Shown in pieces: positions 1 through 8,560 of a DNA stretch of 64,000 nt. The DNA lies in assembly GCA_016711345.1 (NCBI GenBank), contig JADJTD010000001.1:2046001-2110000 (forward strand), written 5' to 3'. A model generated the notes under the pieces. It was not told the origin of the DNA and searched no databases. It saw only the letters and a list, made by a program, of their open reading frames with translations. Numbering within the stretch: position 1 is the first letter of the stretch; each line of letters starts with the position of its first letter. The DNA comes from Chloracidobacterium sp. (GTDB taxonomy: Bacteria; Acidobacteriota; Blastocatellia; Pyrinomonadales; Pyrinomonadaceae). Made by a program: the position numbers and the translations under genes.

Positions 1-620
1 CATCGGGGCAACCTTCTGAAGGCAAGACGCTTACGTCGTTAAACCTTGCAAAATGCTTGGCAGAAATGGGCGGAAAAGTACTATTGATAGATGCCGACCT
101 GCGCTGTCCGAAAATGCACCTAATTAACGGCTTTGACAATATAAAGGGTTTGGGAGATCTGCTCACAATGAACGGAGCGGCGATGGATAACCTAGACGGG
201 GCAATTATCGAGGATATTTCAAGCAATCTCGATCTAATGACCTCCGGAAGGGCAATTCCAAGTCCGGCGACGTTGTTCAGCATGGGCAAAATGCGAGAGA
301 TAATAGATAAGCTAGGTGAAACATATAAATATATTGTGATTGATTCGCCGCCGGCACTTTACTTTGCAGACAGCGTTTTGCTTGCATCTGATGTTGATGC
401 GGTTCTCCTCGTTGGACGCGTGAATTTTAGTTCATCAGAAATACTATCTCTCGCTAAGAAAAAGCTGCAGGATGTAAATGCAAACATTGTTGGTATCGTT
501 CTAAACGATGTTCCTATTGGCGGTTATCAGTACTATAACAGTGAATATTATTCGGACGATTCTGAGACAAAAAATACAAATGGAAACGGCGATGGCGGAG
601 CAATTCTGCATCTCGAATAA
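1..620 (+). CDS. BY-type tyrosine kinase domain (CpsD/CapB/Wzc-like), 5' partial
   Basis: The start lies before the window; the frame is open from base 3. The roughly 205 visible residues are the cytoplasmic ATPase/kinase domain of a bacterial tyrosine kinase. Walker A is GQPSEGKT (bases 6-29), followed by the Walker A' strand LLIDADLR and Walker B IVIDSPP, then the ADSVLLASDVDAVLLV stretch typical of the family. The C-terminus has a tyrosine cluster (YQYYNSEYY), the usual autophosphorylation tail. In this family the kinase controls polymerisation and export of capsule or exopolysaccharide, either fused to or partnered with a Wzz-type membrane domain; which applies here cannot be seen. It lies 36 bp before neuB and is probably in the same transcript. 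A plain ParA/MinD ATPase is less likely because of the Tyr tail and the context. Confidence 0.88.
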   Translation, partial: SGQPSEGKTLTSLNLAKCLAEMGGKVLLIDADLRCPKMHLINGFDNIKGLGDLLTMNGAAMDNLDGAIIEDISSNLDLMTSGRAIPSPATLFSMGKMREIIDKLGETYKYIVIDSPPALYFADSVLLASDVDAVLLVGRVNFSSSEILSLAKKKLQDVNANIVGIVLNDVPIGGYQYYNSEYYSDDSETKNTNGNGDGGAILHLE

Positions 621-656
621 CGATTGCGGACCTTCTGAATTACTCTATAGTTTCCC

Positions 657-1739
657 ATGGAAAAATCATTTCGAAATCATTGCATGAGCAAAATCGGCGT
701 ACCGTTTGCCGACGGACGTTGTTTGATCATCGGCGAGGTTGCGCAGTCTCATGACGGCAGTTTGGGAATGGCTCATTCCTTTATCGATGCGATCGCAGAT
801 GCAGGCGCGGATGCTGTTAAGTTTCAGACGCATATTGCTGCAGAAGAAAGCACTCCGAGCGAGCCGTGGCGGATCAAATTTAGCCCTCAGGATGAAACAC
901 GATACGAGTATTGGAAGCGAATGGAATTTACAAAGTCGCAATGGCTTGGTTTGAAGGAACATGCCGACGAGCGCGGAATTCTGTTTATGAGTTCGGCATT
1001 TTCTGATGCGGCTGTGGAATTGCTTTCTGATATTGGGATGAAGGTGTGGAAAATTGCTTCTGGTGAGATCGGTAGTGTGCAGCTTCTGCGGCGAATTGCA
1101 GGAACAGGTGACCCAATCATACTTTCTTCAGGAATGAGTGACTGGGCGGAATTAGACGCCGCAGTCGATGTTGTTCGGGAAACTGGAAACCAGCTTGCGG
1201 TGCTGCAATGTACGACAGCGTATCCTTGTCCGCCGGAATCCGTCGGGCTTAACATGCTCGACGTTTTAAGAGAAAGATACCAAATTCCCGTAGGCTTGTC
1301 CGACCACACCGGAAATGTATTTGCGGGTCTGGCCGCTGTTACGTTGGGGGCCGAGATACTCGAGATCCACGTCGCAATGAGTCGCGAGATGTTCGGGCCT
1401 GACGTAAAAGCTTCGGTTACGACAAGTGAATTAAGGCAATTGGTCGATGGTAGTAGACAGATCGAGAAAATGATCGCGTCACCTATTGATAAGGCCAAGA
1501 TGGCGGGTGAAATGTCACATCTGCGATCGTTATTTACAAAGAGTATTGTTGCGGGAGCCGATCTTTCTGCCGGTACGATTTTGGCTCAAGAACATCTGAA
1601 GCTAAAAAAACCCGGTACGGGAATGCCCGCGTCGCAATTGCCCGATATTTTGGGTAAGAAACTTAGCCGTGATCTGCAGGTGGATGAATTTATTCAATTT
1701 ACCGACCTTGTAGAGTCCAAGAACGGCTCTGGAGATTAA
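657..1739 (+). CDS. neuB: N-acetylneuraminate/legionaminate synthase (NeuB family)
   Basis: This 360-residue enzyme condenses an N-acetylated mannosamine-type sugar with phosphoenolpyruvate to give a nine-carbon sialic-acid-like sugar. It has the TIM-barrel NeuB domain (GEVAQSHDGS, then AGADAVKFQTH, then WKIASGEIGS, all conserved active-site strands with the expected Glu and Lys residues). A C-terminal SAF/antifreeze-like domain follows from about residue 292 (FTKSIVAGADLSAGTIL...LKKPGTGMP), so the architecture is complete. A second in-frame ATG at 684 would remove nine residues and begins just before the conserved part, so the exact start is uncertain. Together with the next two genes it forms a complete NeuB-NeuC-NeuA set. 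Whether the product is Neu5Ac, legionaminic acid or another analogue cannot be settled from the motifs. Confidence 0.93.
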   Translation: MEKSFRNHCMSKIGVPFADGRCLIIGEVAQSHDGSLGMAHSFIDAIADAGADAVKFQTHIAAEESTPSEPWRIKFSPQDETRYEYWKRMEFTKSQWLGLKEHADERGILFMSSAFSDAAVELLSDIGMKVWKIASGEIGSVQLLRRIAGTGDPIILSSGMSDWAELDAAVDVVRETGNQLAVLQCTTAYPCPPESVGLNMLDVLRERYQIPVGLSDHTGNVFAGLAAVTLGAEILEIHVAMSREMFGPDVKASVTTSELRQLVDGSRQIEKMIASPIDKAKMAGEMSHLRSLFTKSIVAGADLSAGTILAQEHLKLKKPGTGMPASQLPDILGKKLSRDLQVDEFIQFTDLVESKNGSGD

Positions 1740-1745
1740 TATCTG

Positions 1746-2900
1746 ATGTCACGAAAAATTTGTGTTGTTGTAACGGCGAGGCCAAGCTACAGCCGTGTAA
1801 AAACTGTACTACAGGCAATTAAGGATCACCCCGATCTCGAATTGCAGCTTGTAGTCGCAGCATCTGCGCTGCTGGATCGATACGGAACGGCTGTGAACTT
1901 TATCGAGAAGGACGGTTTTGCAATCGATGCGCGCGTTTACATGGTTTTGGAAGGTGAAAACCCTGCGTCAATGGCCAAAACCACCGGCTTGGGAATCCTT
2001 GAGTTGGCAACAGTCTTCGATAATCTGAAACCAGACGTTGTGGTTACTGTTGCAGATCGCTTCGAGACCTTGGCAACCGCAGTCGCGGCATCGTATATGA
2101 ATATTCCCGTCGCCCATATCCAGGGCGGCGAGGTTACAGGTTCTATTGATGAAAAGGTACGGCATTCTGTTACAAAACTTGCCGATCTACATTTAGTCGC
2201 GACACCGATGGCCGGTGAGCGTGTTAAAAAGATGGGTGAAGACAGCCGGAAGATCTATGTAACCGGTTGCCCGTCGATAGACATCGCCACTGACATACTT
2301 GATGATCCGTCGCTTAATTTTAATCCATTCGAGCGTTACGGCGGCGTAGGCATCCTTCATGAACTGGTCAACGGATACATTGTTGTAATGCAGCATCCGG
2401 TTACTACGGAACATGAAAAGGCCCGCCAGCACGTTATGGAAACGCTTGAGGCTGTTCACGAGATCAACATGCCGACATTGTGGTTCTGGCCAAATGTGGA
2501 TGCGGGTTCGGACGGTACATCAAACGGCATACGTTCGTTTAGGGAAAAATACAATCCGGAAAATATACATTTCTTTAAGAGCATGTCACCGACAGATTTC
2601 TTGAGGCTGCTCTACAACTCCAAGTGTCTTATCGGTAATTCAAGTGTTGGAATTCGGGAATGTTCGTACTTAGGTGTGCCGGTTGTTAACATCGGAACTC
2701 GGCAAGTCGGACGTGAGAGAGGAAGCAACGTGATCGATGTCGCGTATGAAAAAGGAGCAATTCTTGCCGCAGCACGTGAGCAGATAAGCAGTAATAGACG
2801 CGACGGCGACAAACTTTATGGTGACGGAAACGCCGGTAAAAATATCGCAAAGGTTCTCGCTGAGGCTCCATTGAGTATCGAGAAGATGCTTACTTATTAG
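1746..2900 (+). CDS. neuC: UDP-N-acetylglucosamine 2-epimerase, hydrolysing (NeuC/LegG family)
   Basis: This 384-residue GT-B-fold enzyme releases UDP and epimerises C2 of UDP-GlcNAc (or a 2,4-diamino analogue) to give the free sugar used by NeuB. The N-terminal strand ICVVVTARPSYSRVK and the block HIQGGEVTGSIDEKVRHS followed by TKLADLH are hallmarks of the hydrolysing epimerases. The C-terminal half has VMQHPVTTEHEKAR and the nucleotide-binding region GNSSVGIRECSYLGVPVVNI. The gene starts 6 bp after neuB and its stop codon directly abuts the neuA ATG, which argues for co-translation. It could act on UDP-GlcNAc (sialic acid route) or on UDP-2,4-diacetamido-sugar (legionaminic acid route). The dehydratase and aminotransferase needed for the latter have candidates at 45-49 kb, but no acetyltransferase of that pathway is evident there. 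Confidence 0.92.
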   Translation: MSRKICVVVTARPSYSRVKTVLQAIKDHPDLELQLVVAASALLDRYGTAVNFIEKDGFAIDARVYMVLEGENPASMAKTTGLGILELATVFDNLKPDVVVTVADRFETLATAVAASYMNIPVAHIQGGEVTGSIDEKVRHSVTKLADLHLVATPMAGERVKKMGEDSRKIYVTGCPSIDIATDILDDPSLNFNPFERYGGVGILHELVNGYIVVMQHPVTTEHEKARQHVMETLEAVHEINMPTLWFWPNVDAGSDGTSNGIRSFREKYNPENIHFFKSMSPTDFLRLLYNSKCLIGNSSVGIRECSYLGVPVVNIGTRQVGRERGSNVIDVAYEKGAILAAAREQISSNRRDGDKLYGDGNAGKNIAKVLAEAPLSIEKMLTY

Positions 2901-3620
2901 ATGAGAGTACTGGGCATCATACCCGCACGCGGCGGCTCGAAAGGGGTTCATCGAAAAAATATAAGGCCATTGTGCGGAAAGCCATTGCTCGCTTACACGG
3001 CTGAGGCCGCAATCTCTGCAAGATTGACAAAGACGATCTTGAGCACCGAAGACGAAGAGATCGCGGACATCGGCAGATCGCTTGGCTTGGACGTTCCGTT
3101 TATGAGGCCTGTTGAACTGGCCGAAGACGCGACAGCGACATTTCCGGTGATACTTCACGCCGTTACCAAATTAGAATCGCTCGGAGAACATTACGATGCT
3201 GTTTGCCTGCTTCAGCCGACCAATCCGCTCAGGCGAACCGAAGACATAGATAACTGTATCGAAATATTGGAAAAGACCGGTGCGGATTCGGTGATCAGTA
3301 TTTTGCCTGTGCCGCATGTTTATAATCCAAAATGGGTGTATTGGCGTTCACCTGATGGCGAGATGAAGTTGTCGAGTGGTGATGTTGAACCTGTATCGAG
3401 ACGACAGGACCTGCCGCCCGCATTTCATCGCGAAGGTTCTGTTTATGTAACCAAGCGAAGTGTTCTGACCGAGTATGGAAACCTCTACGGCCGCAATGTT
3501 CGCGGTTACGAGATGGACGAAGCTAATTCGATAAATATTGACACGAAGGAAGATTGGAGTCAGGCCGAAGAGATGATCAAAAGCCGATCCATACAATCCG
3601 GAGCGTCGCAAACCGTTTAA
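2901..3620 (+). CDS. neuA: Acylneuraminate cytidylyltransferase (CMP-sialic acid synthetase)
   Basis: This 239-residue enzyme activates the nonulosonic acid with CTP to give the CMP-sugar donor. The diagnostic N-terminal nucleotide-binding motif IPARGGSKGVHRKNIRPL is intact, followed by STEDEEIADIGRSLG and the substrate-binding block LLQPTNPLRRTEDIDNCI. The length is typical for the single-domain form. The start codon follows the neuC stop with no gap. With neuB and neuC it supplies CMP-activated sialic-acid-like sugar for a glycosyltransferase in the cluster, although no recognisable sialyltransferase family member was identified among its neighbours. The C-terminus ends ANSINIDTKEDWSQAEEMI, a normal ending for this family. 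Confidence 0.93.
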   Translation: MRVLGIIPARGGSKGVHRKNIRPLCGKPLLAYTAEAAISARLTKTILSTEDEEIADIGRSLGLDVPFMRPVELAEDATATFPVILHAVTKLESLGEHYDAVCLLQPTNPLRRTEDIDNCIEILEKTGADSVISILPVPHVYNPKWVYWRSPDGEMKLSSGDVEPVSRRQDLPPAFHREGSVYVTKRSVLTEYGNLYGRNVRGYEMDEANSINIDTKEDWSQAEEMIKSRSIQSGASQTV

Positions 3621-3623
3621 TTT

Positions 3624-5384
3624 ATGTGCGGAATATCCGGAATATTTGGTAGATCATGGAGTGAGAAAGACCTCGCCGCTATGGTGACTTCGCAGCGGCA
3701 TCGCGGGCCGGACGGTGAAGGGATCTATGTTAGTCCTGATCGCATAGCGGGCGTGGGACAAAACCGATTGGCGATCATCGACCTGTCTAATGCGGCAAGC
3801 CAGCCGATGTTTAGTTCATCAGGAGATCTGGTCGTCGTGCTCAACGGCGAGATCTACAATTACCTCGAACTGAAACGAGAGTTAGAGAGCGAATACACAT
3901 TCAGAACTAGATCAGATACAGAAGTTTTGTTGGCAGCCTATCAAAAATGGGGACGCGGTTGTTTGGATAAACTGATCGGAATGTTTGCGTTCATCGTTTG
4001 GGATGTGAAAGAAAAACGAGCTTTTGCCGCTCGTGATCGTTTTGGCGTAAAGCCGTTGAACTTTCATCAAAAGAGCGATGGAACACTGCTGATAGCCAGT
4101 GAAATTAAGGCATTTCACGCGGCAGGCGTGTCGCTTGTCCCAGATGAGATCACATGGTCAACCTATCTTGCTAACGGCCAATACGACCATTCGAACCGTA
4201 CATTTTGGAAAAATATTGAGTCTTTGCCGCCGGGGCACTTGTTGGAATGGAGCGATCAGAAAATAAAGGTCTCTCGCTGGTATGACATTGCCGAACGCTC
4301 GGGCGAAGTATTTGATACGCGTTCCGAAAACGAAGTTGCGGAAGAATATCTCGCGTTAATGAAGGAAAGCGTAAAGTTCCGCTTTCGCTCCGATGTCCCG
4401 GTTGGCATCAATCTCAGCGGCGGATTGGATTCATCGACGCTTTTAGGTTTGGTACACGCGGTTCAGGGCGAAGATAGTGATGTAAAAGTATTTACATTCG
4501 CCACGGGCGATGAGAATTATGACGAATTGCCCTGGGTCGAAAGTATGATAGCCAAAACAAATCACGATCTCGTCGTCTGTAAGTTGACAGCGAATGATGT
4601 TCCAAGTTTGGCAAGTGAGATTCAGGCTTGTCAGGACGAACCTTTTGGCGGCCTTCCGACTATCGCATATTCAACCGTATTTAAACGGGCGAAGGAAAAC
4701 GGCGTTACCGTTTTGCTGGATGGCAATGGAATGGATGAGCAGTGGGCCGGTTACGATTATTACCTTCCAAAGACCAACGGGAACAAACCAAGTTTGATCC
4801 AGGGCACTAAGGAATCGCCGGTCAAGCCGGATTGTTTGACGCCAGAATTTCGTGCTTTGGCAGAGGCGAGCGATTTTCCGTCAGTTTTCACAGACAGCGT
4901 ACGAAATCTTCAATACCGCGACACGCGATATACGAAGATACCAAAAGTGTTGCGATTCAACGACCGCATTTCGATGAAATATTCGACCGAATTACGAGAA
5001 CCATTTTTGGATCACAGGTTGTTCGAGTTGGCATTTCGTCAGCCTATCGAACGCAAGATTAAAAACGGCACACGAAAGGCGATGCTGCGTCAGATCGCAA
5101 ATGGGTTGATCCCGGAAAGCCTGACAGAAGCACCAAAGCGTCCGCTGCAAACGCCTCAGCGTGAATGGCTGCGTCACGAACTCAGAGAATGGGCTGATCA
5201 AACGATCGATACAGCACTGAATAGTTTTGCCGGCGAATGGCTGGATCGCGGAGCGGTGAAGACAGCGTGGTCGGATTTTTGCGGTGGAAAAGGCGATAAC
5301 AGTTTTTATGTTTGGCAATGGATAAGTATCGGGTTAATGGCCTCAACCCATAAGCTGATGCCTGTCGTTGCCCAGCGTGCTTAA
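3624..5384 (+). CDS. asnB: Asparagine synthase (glutamine-hydrolysing), first copy
   Basis: This 586-residue protein has both AsnB domains. The N-terminal class II glutamine amidotransferase starts MCGISGIFG, with Cys2 as the expected nucleophile after Met removal, and contains RHRGPDGEG and the EIYNY block. The synthetase domain has the PP-loop NLSGGLDSST. The later motif reads LDGNGMDEQWAGYDYY instead of the commoner GEGADELFGGY, so the synthetase half is a little divergent. Homologues are common in exopolysaccharide clusters, where they may amidate a uronic or nonulosonic acid or an amino acid rather than make free asparagine. The gene starts TTTATG three bases after the neuA stop without a clear Shine-Dalgarno sequence. 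A second copy lies at 18429. Confidence 0.9.
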   Translation: MCGISGIFGRSWSEKDLAAMVTSQRHRGPDGEGIYVSPDRIAGVGQNRLAIIDLSNAASQPMFSSSGDLVVVLNGEIYNYLELKRELESEYTFRTRSDTEVLLAAYQKWGRGCLDKLIGMFAFIVWDVKEKRAFAARDRFGVKPLNFHQKSDGTLLIASEIKAFHAAGVSLVPDEITWSTYLANGQYDHSNRTFWKNIESLPPGHLLEWSDQKIKVSRWYDIAERSGEVFDTRSENEVAEEYLALMKESVKFRFRSDVPVGINLSGGLDSSTLLGLVHAVQGEDSDVKVFTFATGDENYDELPWVESMIAKTNHDLVVCKLTANDVPSLASEIQACQDEPFGGLPTIAYSTVFKRAKENGVTVLLDGNGMDEQWAGYDYYLPKTNGNKPSLIQGTKESPVKPDCLTPEFRALAEASDFPSVFTDSVRNLQYRDTRYTKIPKVLRFNDRISMKYSTELREPFLDHRLFELAFRQPIERKIKNGTRKAMLRQIANGLIPESLTEAPKRPLQTPQREWLRHELREWADQTIDTALNSFAGEWLDRGAVKTAWSDFCGGKGDNSFYVWQWISIGLMASTHKLMPVVAQRA

Positions 5385-5386
5385 GC

Positions 5387-6277
5387 ATGACAGATGAGGG
5401 AACAAGCCTAACGATGGAAACAAAGGGTTTAAGTAATTCCAATGAGTGGACGCTCGTAATACAGCCTAAAAGCGGCTGGTTCGATCTTCATCTCGGGGAC
5501 CTATGGCGTTATCGCGATCTTGTGATGATGTTTGTCCGCCGCGATTTCTTCTCGCTGTATAAACAAACGATCCTCGGCCCGCTGTGGTTCATCATTCAGC
5601 CGTTGCTGACGACGCTGACGTTTACTGTGATCTTTGGGAACATTGCCCAGCTTTCTACCGACGGTTTGCCAAAAGTTTTGTTTTACCTTTCAGGCGTCAC
5701 AGCCTGGAATTACTTTTCCGAATGCATGGTGAAAACCTCTGAGACCTTCAACCAAAATTCGGCAATTTTTGGTAAGGTCTTTTTTCCGAGGCTTGCCGTG
5801 CCGTTGTCGGTAGTGCTTTCAAACCTAATTAAATTTGGCATACAGCTTGGGTTGTTCCTGTGTTTCTATTTTTATTTTCTCGCGGGCGACAGCAATATCA
5901 GGCCGACGTCAGCACTGTTTTTACTGCCTGTTCTGCTTCTGATGATGGCGGCTCTCGGACTCGGCACGGGCATTATCGTTTCGTCTTTAACAACTCGTTA
6001 CCGCGACCTTAGATTTCTTGTTCAATTCGGTACGCAGTTGTTAATGTACACGACGCCGGTTATCTTTCCGCTTTCAAAGATCCCGGAACAGTATCGATGG
6101 ATGGTCGCTGCCAATCCTATGACTTCGATCATCGAAACATTTCGCTACGGCTTTCTTGGTACCGGAACGTTCAGTTGGGAAATGCTTGGATATTCGGCAG
6201 TAGTTACAGTGGTGATACTAGCGGTGGGAGTTGTGCTTTTCAATCACGTCGAGAAGACGTTCATGGATACGGTTTGA
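5387..6277 (+). CDS. wzm: Polysaccharide ABC exporter permease (Wzm family)
   Basis: This 296-residue ABC-2-type inner-membrane protein has about six hydrophobic segments. The conserved cytoplasmic entry WRYRDLVMMFVRRDF precedes the first membrane span, and LGPLWFIIQPLLTTLTFTVIF follows, as in Wzm/KpsM permeases of O-antigen and teichoic-acid exporters. The C-terminal region has the typical TPVIFPLSKIPEQYRW and NPMTSIIETFRYGFLG blocks. It pairs with the ATPase at 7271; rfbA sits between them. Together they would export an undecaprenyl-linked glycan made in the cytoplasm. An internal ATG at 5414 is an alternative start; the first ATG is two bases after the asnB stop. Confidence 0.9.
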   Translation: MTDEGTSLTMETKGLSNSNEWTLVIQPKSGWFDLHLGDLWRYRDLVMMFVRRDFFSLYKQTILGPLWFIIQPLLTTLTFTVIFGNIAQLSTDGLPKVLFYLSGVTAWNYFSECMVKTSETFNQNSAIFGKVFFPRLAVPLSVVLSNLIKFGIQLGLFLCFYFYFLAGDSNIRPTSALFLLPVLLLMMAALGLGTGIIVSSLTTRYRDLRFLVQFGTQLLMYTTPVIFPLSKIPEQYRWMVAANPMTSIIETFRYGFLGTGTFSWEMLGYSAVVTVVILAVGVVLFNHVEKTFMDTV

Positions 6278-6286
6278 CGCATTTTT

Positions 6287-7228
6287 ATGGCTAATATGAA
6301 GGGCATAATACTTTTAGGCGGGCTTGGCTCACGGCTTTATCCGCTGACGCAGATCGCAAGCAAGCAGCTTCAGGCGGTTTACGATAAACCGATGGTCTAT
6401 TACCCGCTGACAGTATTGATCGCCAGCGGAATTCGCGAATTGTGCGTGATCTCGACGCCCGAAGATCAGGGACGTTATCAGCAGCTGCTTGGCGATGGAA
6501 CTAAATGGGGCCTGACGATCGAGTATCGCGTACAGCCTCGTCCCGAGGGAATAGCTCAGGTCTTTCTGATCGCGGAGGATTTCATCGGTGACGACAATGT
6601 CACGGTCATACTCGGCGACAATATTTTCTTTGGCGGCGATGCTTTTCCACGGGCATTTGACGATTTTGTGTCGGGAGCGACGATATTTGCGTACCATGTT
6701 AACGATCCGGAAAATTACGGCGTCGTTGAATTTGACGAACACGGAGCCGCGGTTTCTCTGGAGGAAAAACCAACGGATCCAAAGAGCCGATATGCTGTTC
6801 CGGGGCTTTATGTTTACGACAATCAGGTGGTTGAAATTGCGAAAGCTCTCAAACCGTCGGCACGCGGCGAGCTTGAGATCACCGATGTTAACAAAGAGTA
6901 TCTAAAGCGCGGCAAATTAAAAGTGCGTCCGTTAAGCCGTGGCTTTGCATGGCTCGATGCGGGAACCAGCAGCGGGCTGTACGACGCATCGGTTTACGTT
7001 CGTACTATTGAAAAAAGGCAAGGCATAAAGATCGGATGCCCCGAAGAAGCAGCGTTGGTGCGAGGCTTTATGACTCTGGAACAGTTTGAAGAACTGCTAA
7101 CAAAAATGCCCAATTGTGAATACAGCGAGTACCTGCACAACATTGCAGTCGAACAGCGAATGTCGAAAAAATTTCGCAATGCAAAATTGGCTGACGAGGG
7201 TTCTGCGTTAACTACAACGCACTCGTAA
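6287..7228 (+). CDS. rfbA: Glucose-1-phosphate thymidylyltransferase (RfbA/RmlA)
   Basis: This 313-residue nucleotidyltransferase makes dTDP-glucose from glucose-1-phosphate and dTTP. The N-terminal signature MKGIILLGGLGSRLYPLT differs from the usual LAGG(S/T)GTRL by one or two residues. It is followed by SKQLQAVYDKPMVYYPL, EDQGRYQQLLGDG and VILGDNIFFG, all strongly characteristic. The C-terminal FAWLDAGT block is also present. A second Met three codons in (6296) matches the family's usual start better. The rest of the dTDP-sugar pathway (RfbB, RfbC, RfbD) is not in the window, so the dTDP-glucose must be processed by enzymes encoded elsewhere or by the DegT enzyme at 11691 after an external 4,6-dehydratase. 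Confidence 0.93.
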   Translation: MANMKGIILLGGLGSRLYPLTQIASKQLQAVYDKPMVYYPLTVLIASGIRELCVISTPEDQGRYQQLLGDGTKWGLTIEYRVQPRPEGIAQVFLIAEDFIGDDNVTVILGDNIFFGGDAFPRAFDDFVSGATIFAYHVNDPENYGVVEFDEHGAAVSLEEKPTDPKSRYAVPGLYVYDNQVVEIAKALKPSARGELEITDVNKEYLKRGKLKVRPLSRGFAWLDAGTSSGLYDASVYVRTIEKRQGIKIGCPEEAALVRGFMTLEQFEELLTKMPNCEYSEYLHNIAVEQRMSKKFRNAKLADEGSALTTTHS

Positions 7229-7270
7229 GCGATCCATTTTTACCCACTGTTGAATATTTAGTTTTCATTT

Positions 7271-8560
7271 ATGTCCGACATCGTAATTGAGGTAGATAAT
7301 CTCTCAAAACACTACCGCCTCGGGGTCATAGGCGGAAAGCGTCTCGTTGACGACGTCAGCCGACATTGGGCACGTCTCACCGGAAAGCCTGACCCGCTAG
7401 CCAAGATCGGTGCTAATAATAATGTAAAAACCAACGGCCATAATTCACCCGACGCGGATGAGCTTTGGGCATTGAGAGATGTTTCATTTGATGTGCATCA
7501 GGGTGAGGTTTTGGGCATCATCGGCCGCAACGGTGCCGGCAAAAGCACACTGCTAAAAGTACTTTCAAGAGTAACGGCCCCGACTCACGGTGAGGTTCGT
7601 GTAAAAGGGCGCATCGCAAGCCTTTTAGAGGTTGGGACCGGTTTTCATCCTGAACTTACAGGACGCGAGAATGTTTTCCTTAACGGTGCCATTCTCGGAA
7701 TGACGAAAGCTGAGATCCGCTCAAAGTTTGATGAGATAGTCGAGTTTGCCGAGGTCTCAAAGTTTATCGACACGCCCGTCAAGCGTTACTCCAGCGGCAT
7801 GTATGTCCGTCTTGCATTTGCTGTCGCGGCTCACTTGGAACCTGAGATACTGATCGTTGACGAAGTGTTGGCTGTCGGCGATGCTGAATTTCAAAAGAAG
7901 TGTCTTGGCAAAATGGGCGATGTGGCTTCACAAGGCAGAACGGTCCTTTTTGTCAGTCACAATATGGTTGCTGTGCAGACGCTATGCCAGCGCGCTATCA
8001 TGCTGCGCGAAGGACGGCTGACCGGACAGGGTAATCCTGCAGAGATGATCACGGAGTATCTGCAAGGGTTTAACGTCCAGGATCAGATATCTGAATGGAA
8101 GTCTCCCGAAACAGCACCGGGCAACGATCTGATAAAGATCAAGAGCATTAAGGTAGTTCCCGAAAGCGATCAAAACGAAGGCCTGATCAGTATGCAGGAC
8201 CAAGTAAATATTGAAACTGAATTCTGGTCGATGCTCCCGGATCGTGCAGTTCACTTAACTTATCATTTGCTTAATGAACAAGGCATCGTTGTGTTTACCA
8301 CTTGGTCAAACTCGACGAAATATGATCCCGGTGTTTATAGGTCAACATTCCAAATTCCTGGCGGCTTTCTTAATTCCGGAATTTATCATCTGAAATTGCT
8401 CATTGTAGAAAATGGTGCCCGTGCAACTTATACGAACAATGGCATTGCGTCATTCAATGTCGTCGATCTTTCCTCAAGAGACGGAGCTTACATGGGTAAA
8501 GAGCCCGGCGTCGTGCAGCCTGTTTTGCAGTGGAGAACAGAGAGCGTCGGGAATATTTAG
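7271..8560 (+). CDS. wzt: Polysaccharide ABC exporter ATP-binding protein with Wzt C-terminal domain
   Basis: This 429-residue protein is the ATPase of the exporter. The ABC domain (about residues 1-255) has Walker A GIIGRNGAGKST, the signature YSSGMYVRLAFA, Walker B EILIVDEVLAVGD and the switch His in FVSHNM. An insertion before Walker A (VDDVSRHWARLTGKP) is usual in Wzt/TagH-like ATPases. Residues from about 290 form an extra beta-rich domain (FWSMLPDRAVHLTYHLLN, FQIPGGFLNSGIYHLKL) of the Wzt_C type, which in characterised O-antigen exporters binds the modified non-reducing end of the glycan. This predicts a capped polymer. The gene follows rfbA by 42 bp and its stop abuts the next ATG. Confidence 0.92.
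   Translation: MSDIVIEVDNLSKHYRLGVIGGKRLVDDVSRHWARLTGKPDPLAKIGANNNVKTNGHNSPDADELWALRDVSFDVHQGEVLGIIGRNGAGKSTLLKVLSRVTAPTHGEVRVKGRIASLLEVGTGFHPELTGRENVFLNGAILGMTKAEIRSKFDEIVEFAEVSKFIDTPVKRYSSGMYVRLAFAVAAHLEPEILIVDEVLAVGDAEFQKKCLGKMGDVASQGRTVLFVSHNMVAVQTLCQRAIMLREGRLTGQGNPAEMITEYLQGFNVQDQISEWKSPETAPGNDLIKIKSIKVVPESDQNEGLISMQDQVNIETEFWSMLPDRAVHLTYHLLNEQGIVVFTTWSNSTKYDPGVYRSTFQIPGGFLNSGIYHLKLLIVENGARATYTNNGIASFNVVDLSSRDGAYMGKEPGVVQPVLQWRTESVGNI

Noticed and set aside
887..1498. Minus-strand frame of 203 codons inside neuB
   Set aside because: It is fully within a well-supported gene and shows no recognisable domain.
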